A stretch of DNA of 10,169 nt from Aureococcus anophagefferens. Taxonomy: Eukaryota > Sar > Pelagophyceae > Pelagomonadales > Pelagomonadaceae. The stretch spans positions 168,578 to 178,746 of the forward strand of contig NW_008705594.1 in NCBI RefSeq assembly GCF_000186865.1, read 5' to 3'. The stretch's first letter is position 1, and the number at the start of each line of letters is the position of its first letter. Below are positions 1 to 7,131 of this stretch, in pieces. The position numbers and the translations under genes are program-made. The notes under the pieces were generated by a model that saw nothing but the letters and a program-made list of their open reading frames with translations, searched no databases and was not told where the DNA came from.

Positions 1-91
1 TTAATCCTACTTGGGCGTACTCGGGGAGGTGTCGGGCGACTTCCCCTTGCCCCCCGGCGAGTTCCTGGCACCGACTTTCTGGGCCGGTCGG

Positions 92-93
<2 letters not shown>

Positions 94-163
<70 letters not shown>
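94..163. repeat. (CCG)n followed by (TCG)n trinucleotide microsatellite
   Basis: About ten CCG units run directly into about thirteen TCG units. Read on the - strand this would be poly-Asp followed by poly-Gly, ending at a TAG at 7-9, so it could be the C-terminal low-complexity tail of a gene on the - strand. No ATG opens that frame inside the window and no conserved domain is visible, so I annotate only the microsatellite. Long runs like this are prone to length errors in draft assemblies. Confidence 0.9.
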
Positions 164-164
<1 letters not shown>

Positions 165-187
165 GCGCGCGGGGGAGATTAGAACCC

Positions 188-455
188 AAGTCAGCCACAG
201 GGCGACCACAGAGAGGCGATGAGTTGCCCCATATCAGCTGTCACGATATGTAAACCTGGAGCTGCAGAAATCGAGTGGGGGCGCGCCCCACAGTCGCAGT
301 GATCGAAAATCTCGTCGCAGGACGCCGCCAGCAGGATTTTTTGCGCTCCCGCCTCGTCGTCGCTAGCGCACGCGCGATTCGTACACCACCTAGCGCGAAA
401 CGGCACGGCGCCGGCGCATCACATCATCGATAGCGTTATCCGTCGGTCGAAACGA
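188..455. other. Flanking DNA left of the transposon-related repeats, no gene seen
   Basis: Open frames here begin only at non-ATG codons and carry no recognisable domain. No RNA gene or clear promoter was seen. The stretch ends where the first GGGGTCCGTC module begins at 456, so it is probably host DNA left of the element. Confidence 0.4.
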
Positions 456-607
456 GGGGTCCGTCTCGAGCGGGGTCCGTCCTGATATTTTTGCGATCAG
501 GAAATAAATCTCTAAATAAATGCAAATAAATATGAACGGGCAAATGGGGCCTATAACTGGGCAGCTACCCCGCTTACATGGGGCGACACTCTCGTGGCCT
601 GAGCTGC

Positions 608-1140
608 CTACTCCTGGTTGGGGTCGGGGTAGAGTGTCTTGACGTCCCACTTGAAGTGGTCCGCGGCGATGATGTGCTTCATGGCCTCGGTGAACACTTC
701 AGCGTCGTGTTGTGGAAAAGCTTCTTCCATGAACTCCTTGACCGGAGCCGAGGTGGCGAAGATGTCGACAATGAGTTTCTTGAAAAGGTCGCTCTTGCGT
801 CCCTCCGGCATCAAAGTCTCTCGGATGTCGCGCTTTGTCGTTTCGACCAAAGCAGCGCGCGTCTCTGCGTCCATCCGCGCTTTCTTCGCACATTTGTACT
901 CCTCCGATCGCCAGTAGCGCTTCGCCCCGCGGCATTCTGGCTCTTTGTCTTCAAGGCACGTTGGGCATATCCACTCGTTTGTCCATCGGTTCTCCCTAGC
1001 CTGGCAGCGAGATGCATGACAGAATGAAACCACGTGGTTCGCGCGCTCATGAATTGTGGGAAAAGCGTGCACTGTGCGCGAAAGCCCACCGCGTCGTTTT
1101 CGCGCAGGAGCTCGATGAGGTGTCCCATTTCCACGTGCAT
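608..1140 (-). CDS. Hypothetical protein, probable second gene of the transposon (frame change inside)
   Basis: Function not recognised. From an ATG at 1138-1140 the - strand reads a plausible globular start (MHVEMGHLIELLREND). Near 1000-1035 the coding-like reading changes to another frame that runs to the stop at 608-610. That second part has a Cys pair (ICPTC) and further Cys near 900-960, then a charged helical C-terminus ending in YPDPNQE. Joining the frames needs a length of 2 modulo 3 to be removed or one base to be added. A 38-nt GT-AG intron (996-1033 on the - strand, donor GTGGTT, acceptor GCTAG) would do it; a one-base error or a true lesion is also possible. The joined product would be about 160-170 residues. 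It lies divergent from the transposase with about 630 bp between the starts, among the element's repeat modules, which suggests an accessory gene of the transposon or of a nested relative. Confidence 0.45.
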
Positions 1141-1180
1141 GTCGCACAGCTTGTGCTTTACGAGCCGAACGGGGTCCGTC

Positions 1181-1264
1181 GGGTATTCTTGGTATTCTTG
1201 CGGGGGCCCAGCGCCTTTTCCAGCCGAGTGGGGTCCGTCTTGATATAATTGTGCGCCGGTGGGG
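1181..1264. repeat. Direct repeat, copy A (84 bp, identical to 1596-1679)
   Basis: All 84 bases match 1596-1679 at an offset of 415 bp. The repeat contains a duplicated TATTCTTGG motif and one full GGGGTCCGTCTTGATAT module. Lack of any mismatch implies a recent duplication or gene conversion within the left end of the element. Confidence 0.93.
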
Positions 1265-1531
1265 CCCGTCTTGATATAATTGTGCGCCGGTGGGGTCCGT
1301 CTTGATATTCTTATGAGGGGCCAGCGCCGTCGGCCTTCCCAGCCGAGCGGGGTCCCTCAGGCAGGGACTTCTCCGAATCAAAGGCCCGAGGCCCATCGGA
1401 CCGGCCGCCAAGCGGCGCGCGGCGGCAGCGGCGGCGATGCTTCACACTCCAGGGGAGATCGGCACCGCGGCGAGGGCAGCTCGCGCCGTGCCGCTGGGTG
1501 AGCGGAGTGCCTGCCCTTGGGTCCCACCCCC

Positions 1532-1539
1532 TATATAAG
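1532..1539 (+). promoter_or_regulatory. TATA-box-like sequence upstream of the transposase gene
   Basis: TATATAAG lies in an otherwise GC-rich stretch, 237 bp before the transposase ATG at 1769. If used it would give a leader of roughly 200 nt that contains repeat copy B. It could also serve the divergent gene only weakly, since it sits about 390 bp from that start. The call rests on motif and position only. Confidence 0.4.
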
Positions 1540-1595
1540 TGAGCGCGCTTCTCCCCCGCAGGGCGGGGCCCGTCGTGATATATTTTGCGCCAGCG

Positions 1596-1679
1596 GGGTA
1601 TTCTTGGTATTCTTGCGGGGGCCCAGCGCCTTTTCCAGCCGAGTGGGGTCCGTCTTGATATAATTGTGCGCCGGTGGGG
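1596..1679. repeat. Direct repeat, copy B (84 bp, identical to 1181-1264)
   Basis: This is the second copy of the 84-bp repeat. After 1679 it continues into a module followed by TATTCCTA, comparable to the module at 1292-1309 followed by CTTATG. Copy B therefore looks like copy A with one 31-bp unit missing. Confidence 0.93.
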
Positions 1680-1693
1680 TCCGTCTTGATATT
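1676..1693 (+). repeat. Left terminal inverted repeat candidate (innermost module copy)
   Basis: GGGGTCCGTCTTGATATT matches the reverse complement of 6948-6965 at 17 of 18 bases (one G/T difference at the eighth base). It is the module closest to the transposase start. Similar copies further left make it uncertain whether this or an outer copy is the true end. Confidence 0.6.
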
Positions 1694-1768
1694 CCTATTT
1701 CTTAATGACTGGCGGGGCTGGTCCTGGCATATTTATCGCTTGTCCTTCTCGACCACACTCATTCCATC

Positions 1769-4700
1769 ATGTCCTCCAGCGACGATCGGTACCCACCCGG
1801 CATCGATGGATGGGACTTGCCTCAGTTACGAAAACACAAAGATTATCATAGCATAGTAGTTAAAGCCCCAACTAAAGGAGGGCATCTAAAGGCGATAAAG
1901 TTATATTGGAGAAGTAATCCTCCGGGCGGGGACGGATACGCGGCGTACCTGAGGCAATTGTCGCAATCGTCTGGAATCTCGGAGGAGGAGCAGGGGGGGG
2001 AGGAGGAGGATGACGAGGAGGAGGATGACGAGGAGGAACCGGCGCTCGGGGGAGCGGGTAGCCGTGGTGCGGCGTCCAAGGGAGCGCTGGTGCCCGAGCA
2101 GCAGCAGGAGGAGGAGGAGGAGGAGGAAAAGGAGGAGGAGGAGGAGGGGGGGGAGGAGGAACCAACACCGCTTGCAACTCTTGCGCTGCTCGGGCCAGCG
2201 CCAGCACCGGCGCACGCGCCAGCACCGCCGCCGGCGCCCGAGCTTGATGAGGAGGGTCGGAGAAAAAAAAGGAAAAAAGAAGCGGATGCGAAAAGAGGAA
2301 AAGCAGATACGATAAAATGGCAGAATATTCGGGCAAGAGAGGAGGCATTAGACCTCGAGAACCCCCCTGCGCCCCGAACCTGTAAGGTTATCGCGTCTTT
2401 GTCCGCCGCAGGGCCGATTCTAAATAAAGGTGACGTTTTTATGTCTAAAGCACAGAGCACTATGATAGTTAAAGAACTTTTTGAGAGTATGAAAAAAATA
2501 GCCGTTGTTTGGAAGCGCGGCGGGAGCCGTAAACAAAACTGGAATTCATATAACTGCGCGTGCAGAGAAGAAAAGGACGGGGTTTTTTGCATGCAAGTAG
2601 ATTTTCTTTACCAAGACTCCACACAAGTGTGGCTTTGCAAGAAGATACCCGCCCCCCCTTTTTGCTCAGCTGGAAAGTCCTCGGATAGGAAGACGAACTA
2701 CCACCCCGAGGACCTTGTTCCATGCATGAGTTCACTCGGCAAATATGCTGAAATAACAGCTGAAGCAGTGAGGAAAGAATGTATGGACTATTGTCCAGCA
2801 CGGAAAATGCCCAAGAAGGCTACAGATGCGATGGTACTGGACCTAACCAATGGTTTTATACAGACTTTAGTGCGACTAACCAAGGAGCGGCGTATGGGGA
2901 TTAGCAAGGAAGTGAGTACAGTGGAATTGCTACACAGAATACCAGCGGAGCTGGCGGCGCTAAGGGAATTAGGATGGAAGACGATGCTTGAATGGATTCC
3001 GTCAGACGAGATGCACCGATTGTTAGTTAAAGCGGGCAGAGATGCGCACGAGAAAAAGGAAGAGAGAAAAAACAAAAAAAACCGAGCTACAACAAAAAGC
3101 CATTCGACCCCTCGCAAATTTTCACATTTCTACAGGCGCCGAAAGGCAAACGAAAATGTATACTGTGCGAAGGGCCAAATTTCCTCAAGGACCCTGTCGG
3201 CAAGGATTGGGAGTGTGAAGATTGTGGCAAAACAATCTGTCCATTTTGCTTCCACGAGAAAGAGCCTGGACACAAGTGCACGGAAGAGGGTATGAAGACG
3301 CTGAACGAGTTTCTGTTAGCAGACCTCAAAGACAAGAAGTTCGTGACAGTCTATGGGCTCGCTCCCCCCCAATGGGAGCAACAAATAGATGCTTATAGGA
3401 GGTTCTCTGCCAGCGACTTCGCGCATTGCAACGAAGGTTTTTCCCCCCCCTACTTTCCATACTAAACGAACGTTTTACACAGGACTCCTGCAATGCAACG
3501 GGCAGATAGCAGTCAGGGTTGGTGGTGATGCTATGAACAAACAAAATTACATAGCTGTGGTCAGAACAGTTAATCCAGAGGACAGGTACGGCTGGGACCG
3601 GCTGAACGGACTGAGCAAAGCCGCAGCTAGCTCAATCGACAAGGACCCCGGAGGGGACATACAGGCATGTTGGGTTGATGCCCTGGATGGGGACAAAGGG
3701 GGAAATGCTTCAACTGAATTTAATCATGTCAAAAAATTTGCAGACGTCGTTCACAGGAGATCAGCTCTTAACAAAAGCCATAAGAGATACGCAGCTGCCT
3801 TCGATGCATGCTATCAGTGCACAACGAAAGAGGGAATCATATTCCAAAAAGGACAAATGGACCAAACAACGAGAGCCAGGTTGGAGCGTGGCTACCGTGA
3901 CGAGGAACAGTATCCAGCGCTTCTGCGCTTGGCGCCAAAGCTAAGCACGTCGAACCCCGCCGAATCAATGTTTAATAAACCCCTGGACAACATCAGAACT
4001 ATGCCCATGCAGGCATCTCTCATGCCAATAGCGAAAGAAATCGTAGCTAGGTACAATGGAAATCGAGAGGACATGCTTGCGGAGGTGGCGAAGAACGAGA
4101 AAGCTTCCGCCGAGGAGGCGAATGAGTTCCCACCTGCAGTTTCAGAGCGTTTTAAATGGCACAGGGAACAAGCGGTAACATATAACAACATGAGCTGCGT
4201 ACTCCTGGGCCTGCTGCACTCAGAATACACCTCTGGAGGACCACTGCCTTCAGAAGGGGAACTAATTGGTACTGTTGGCTGCCATATCAGTAACAGGACT
4301 TACAAGGTCGACCTGCGACTTCTTGCTGACAAGAACCCCGGCTATGCGTGCGAATGCCACTTGTGTGTCACCAAACCCTGTGCAGATGCAAGCCCCTGCA
4401 TGCATGCGTGGCACCTTGTGTCTCACCTCCAGATTTCGATGAGCAAACTAGTTCACCCAGCGGACACATGGGAAGGCTACAAAGCCCAGTACGCGGTGCC
4501 AGAACTAAGAATTCCAACAACTGCTGAAATAACAAGGTGAGGGGAGGGGGGGCTTTTTACTCACAGGCTTACCCTTTTGACACAGGCACGAGGGACTGAT
4601 CGACGACACGCTGACCTACCCTTTCTGTACGCGCCGAGAAAGGGGCAGGCCTCCGAAAAACCAACGGTTGATCAGTGCATTTGAGAGAAATACTAAAGGT

Positions 4701-6686
4701 ACCCCCCCTTTATATTTTCTTTGTATTTGATCTATTCTTGCTGCAGATGGTTGCCAAAAAAGAACCAGAGTTCCGAAATGTCAAGAGTGCGGCAGGAGGG
4801 GTCACTGCTTATCGAGAAATATGGGCGACTGGGAATCATGTCGCTGTAGAGATGTAAACAGAGAGGTGCGTAGGCAACGAGCAGCAGGGTTGCAATACCG
4901 AGAGAGGCGAACGGATTTCATCCAGCAGCTCGCAAAGAGTAAAGAGTACCAGCGTATTAACGACCACGACCTCGACGCCTGGGCTAAGATATTTGAAACA
5001 GTGGCAGGGCTAGAATCCAATTCCGAATTTTTCGATGAGCGTGACGAGGATCATCAGAAGGAGGTAAAAGCGGCCTACAACGCCGCGGTGCAGCGACACG
5101 AACAGGAGCAGGAAGCGTGGCCGAGCAGGCAAATCGGACAGTTCCTATTGTTTCACGCCAAGGCAAGAGATGAGCAGGGTTTACGTTCTCTGACAATTCA
5201 AGGATGTAGACCCAGTGAATGGCAGTGGCTTTATGATGCATTCCGCGAATGCTCCTTTGATCGCGTAGACCTCGACGACCAAGTTGTTTGGAACCACATA
5301 ATGGAACAATATGTAGAAGTGCAGAGTTCGCTCCTGTTCCATGATGATGATGATGATGATGAAGGACCAGCACCAACACCAGGGCCACCGCCAGCGAAAG
5401 AACCACAATTTGGGCTTCCCCCTGATTTATTAACTTGGCTCAAAGATGAGGACAATTGGCTCCACTGTTATTACAAGGACCCAGCGATAAAAAGTGTCGT
5501 GGAAGCGCAACTGGGACGAGAACTCACGGATAGTGAGAGGAGGGAGGCGACGAAACTTGTACGGAGGATGACAACAATGAAGGACAAGAAGGATGAGAGT
5601 GATGAATGGTGTGAAAACATGCTCGATGAAAACATCCTCGATAAATGGTGTCAAATGTTGTTTCCAACGCAATCTCAGGAGCCCCTCGCAGCAGCGCCTG
5701 CAACAGAAGGGCCAGAAGGAATCGGTCCGAGAGAGAGTTTGAGCACATTCATGCGTAAGATTGATAACCACCTATCGAATCCAGCACGGATGGACACCGA
5801 GGAACCCACAGAGTGCAACAAATTACAGCAATGGCTGTTTGCAACGTTCAATGACAGGAATGCAGCTGAGTACGAACCTATGAGGGTGATGTTGCAGCAC
5901 ATAATGACGTCGATGCCAAGCACAGCAGATTTGGAGAGCGGCATTATAGTTAGGGAGCTGAAAGAGATGGGGATAAATAACTGTCCGGAAATTTTCGGGC
6001 CAATTTTTGTTCATGCACAGGGCAAGAACGATGGCGGCGTATGGGCCCGGTGTCGGCATCTGTTGCAGTTGGCGCACGGGCCACAAGAGTGGGAAAAGAT
6101 CTTAGCAGAGCCAGTACCAGCAACAGCACCAGCACCTGCAGAGCCAACACCAGCAATAGCACCAGAACCGGCACCAGCACCATCAATGGAGGAGGACCAG
6201 GAAAGCGAGCAAGAGGATGAGAAAGAAGAGGAGGAGGAGGAAAAGGAGGAGGAAAAGGAGGGGGAGGTAGATGAGGGGGAGGAGGAGGGGGAGGAGGAGG
6301 ACGACGACGACGAGGAGGACGACGACGAGGAGGACGACGACGAGGAAGAAAAACCGGAGAACAAACCTTGCCAAGAACCTGACTTCCAGCATCCGCCAGC
6401 CACTCAAGAGGACTGGAGAATATGGGCCGACTACCTGGACCAGCTGCCGTCGCTTTTTAGCCGCGTGGATGACAAATTCCGACAGCGATATGAGCCAGAC
6501 TTGGAAACATATCAAAGCTTCGTAAGCGAAGCTCTTGCAGATGCGATTGAGGGTACACAATCGCTCCACAGTAAGCACAAGCGCCCAAAAGTCGCGAGCA
6601 TGCTCAGCTGGGGTGGTACGACCGCAGCGAGGCTCCGAAGACTAGCGCCAAAAGCCTCCGACAAGAAGAGAAAACGCACCCCATGA
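1769..6686 (+). CDS. Mutator-like transposase, 1591 aa by reconstruction (4 exons, -1 frame change)
   Basis: Coding segments are 1769-3082, then from 3082 in the -1 frame to 3436, then 3483-4536, 4586-4698 and 4747-6686. Together they give 4776 nt, exactly 1592 codons with the stop, and no other break. Residues 70-130 hold two acidic tracts, 142-158 are Pro/Ala-rich, and 161-185 are basic (RRKKRKK, a possible nuclear signal). Residues 220-300 form a Cys-rich region (C263, C265, C274, C290, C299) like the zinc DNA-binding domains before MULE cores. Residues 464-504 are a cross-brace finger: CxxC, CxxC, CxxCxH, HxC. The core has candidate acidic residues D572, D622, D625 and D627, an NHVKKF motif, and TSNPAES around E717 followed by a MULE-like DNIRTMPM stretch. 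A SWIM finger (C846, C848, C862, H864), GRPPK and a zinc knuckle (C957, C960, H965) follow in MULE order. Residues about 980-1591 are an unrecognised, strongly acidic extension ending in a basic tail. I cannot assign the three catalytic residues with certainty. Confidence 0.8.
3067..3082 (+). promoter_or_regulatory. Tandem A AAA AAC slippery sites, candidate -1 programmed frameshift
   Basis: Two heptamers, 3067-3073 and 3076-3082, each read A AAA AAC with the codon phase required for simultaneous -1 slippage (codon boundaries after the first A). A -1 slip at the second puts the ribosome into the frame that encodes the zinc finger and the catalytic core. Without slippage translation ends at the TGA at 3293-3295, giving a 508-residue product. 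I see no strong stem or pseudoknot 5-9 nt downstream; the only tidy hairpin (GCC GAAA GGC, 3138-3147) is about 56 nt away. A missing A in the poly-A run, as mutation or assembly error, would look the same. Confidence 0.5.
3437..3482 (+). other. Transposase intron 1 (46 nt)
   Basis: The donor is AAG|GTTTTT and the acceptor is TTTTACACAG|GA. A TACTAAAC branch-point-like sequence lies about 20 nt before the acceptor. It is a phase 1 intron. Removal joins the frame with the zinc finger to the frame with the catalytic core, and the first frame otherwise stops at TAA inside the intron. Confidence 0.88.
4537..4585 (+). other. Transposase intron 2 (49 nt)
   Basis: The donor is AAG|GTGAGG and the acceptor is TTTTGACACAG|GC. 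Reading through would hit TGA at 4538-4540. Removal joins the SWIM-finger exon to a short exon encoding HEGLIDD and GRPPK. A second AG at 4566 is a possible alternative acceptor, but the 4585 site keeps the length close to the other two introns and the frame open. Confidence 0.87.
4699..4746 (+). other. Transposase intron 3 (48 nt)
   Basis: The donor is AAAG|GTACCC and the acceptor is TTCTTGCTGCAG|AT after a pyrimidine-rich tract. It is a phase 1 intron. Removal joins the GRPPK exon to the exon that starts with a zinc knuckle and continues into the acidic extension, reproducing the SWIM, GRPxK, knuckle order usual at the C-terminus of MULE transposases. Confidence 0.87.
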
Positions 6687-6706
6687 TAAGCCTCCTCTAC
6701 TTTGCG

Positions 6707-6753
6707 TACCGGCGCCTGCAGCGTGGCCCGACACGCGACCCTTGCGCGACTGG
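6707..6753. repeat. 3' subterminal direct repeat, copy A
   Basis: This stretch begins TACCGGCG and contains GCGTGGCCCGAC and GCGACCC. It aligns with 6834-6879 with a handful of substitutions and a one-base gap. It lies between the transposase stop and the right terminal repeat, in non-coding DNA. Confidence 0.75.
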
Positions 6754-6833
6754 CACTTCTCTCCGGGGGGAGAAAGGGGGGAGAAAGCACCGAGGCGCGC
6801 CGCGCCCTCCCCCCCACGAAGAGCGCTCTCGAG

Positions 6834-6879
6834 TACCGGCGGCTACGGCGTGGCCCGACGGGCGACCCTCGCGCGCTGG
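6834..6879. repeat. 3' subterminal direct repeat, copy B
   Basis: This is the second copy of the roughly 47-bp repeat at 6707, also beginning TACCGGCG and sharing GCGTGGCCCGAC. The rest of 6687-6947 is GC-rich with G- and C-runs. I see no gene in it. Confidence 0.75.
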
Positions 6880-6947
6880 GTCAAGGGGGTGAGGCGAGCA
6901 CCATACGCGCTGGGGCTATGATCCAGAAGCCCGCCCCGAGGTGCTTT

Positions 6948-6965
6948 AATATCAAGAAGGACCCC
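6948..6965 (-). repeat. Right terminal inverted repeat
   Basis: The reverse complement reads GGGGTCCTTCTTGATATT, differing by one base from the left module at 1676-1693. It lies 262 bp after the transposase stop and marks the right end of the element. The following 165 bp to the methyltransferase stop show no gene. Confidence 0.65.
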
Positions 6966-7131
6966 CTCGAAATGCCCCTCGGAACCGTGGCTCATGATAC
7001 CGGAAGCAGGGCCCGACAACCTTGCTCCTTTTTATCGCGACGTCACACTAGGGAGATGACACTGCACTCCCCCGTAACGTCGACAACAACCTTCCTCATT
7101 ACCCTAGTTTGGGCTATCTCTCTCTCGTTTT

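Larger units (their letters stand above)
456..1693. repeat. Left-end array of GGGGTCCGTCTTGATAT modules
   Basis: A short module, GGGGTCCGTC followed by TTGATAT, recurs at about 456, 472, 1171, 1230, 1261, 1292, 1349, 1565, 1645 and 1676, some copies degenerate. The copies at 1230, 1261 and 1292 form a clean tandem array with a 31-bp period whose spacer reads AATTGTGCGCCGGT. Many copies are preceded by CGAG or CCGAGT. The inverted copy at the right end makes this a terminal or subterminal repeat family, probably transposase binding sites. The block 611-1140 inside this span is coding-like on the - strand. Confidence 0.75.
456..6966 (+). mobile_element. Mutator-like (MULE) autonomous DNA transposon, outer limits uncertain
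   Basis: The element carries a transposase gene (1769-6686, + strand) and probably a divergent second gene (608-1140, - strand). Its right end is marked by an inverted copy (6948-6965) of the module GGGGTCCGTCTTGATATT; the copy at 1676-1693 matches it at 17 of 18 bases. The left end is ambiguous because the module recurs at about 456, 472, 1171, 1230, 1261, 1292, 1565, 1645 and 1676. The certain core is 1676-6965. I give 456 as the outer limit because modules lie on both sides of the second gene and because the 9 bases before 456 (TCGAAACGA, 447-455) resemble those after 6966 (TCGAAATGC, 6967-6975) at 7 of 9 positions. That would be a decayed target-site duplication of the 8-11 bp size usual for MULEs. 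The superfamily call rests on transposase motifs, not on the termini. Confidence 0.6.

Noticed and set aside
7..406. Two - strand open frames at the left end
   Set aside because: They start at GTG, have no domain, and one is mostly poly-Asp/poly-Gly from a microsatellite.
1141..1411. Upstream part of a 267-codon - strand frame
   Set aside because: It starts at TTG and consists of repeat modules; only the part downstream of about 1000 looks like protein.
1846..2592. Long - strand open frames rich in Ser, Leu or Pro opposite the transposase N-terminus
   Set aside because: They are mirror images of the Glu/Asp/Lys tracts on the + strand and show no domain.
2912..3135. A 224-nt intron (donor GTGAGT, acceptor CTACAG) as the explanation of the transposase frame change
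   Set aside because: It would restore frame, but it is far longer than the other three introns (46-49 nt) and would remove sequence that reads as normal protein. It remains a fallback if transcripts support it.
6011..6578. - strand open frames with poly-Ser or poly-Leu/Val opposite the C-terminal acidic tract
   Set aside because: They are low-complexity shadows of the (GAG)n/(GAC)n coding repeat.
1769..6686. Retrotransposon gag-pol, suggested by the -1 frameshift signal and zinc knuckle
   Set aside because: No reverse transcriptase, protease, RNase H or LTRs are present; the SWIM finger, NPAES motif and terminal inverted repeats fit a MULE.
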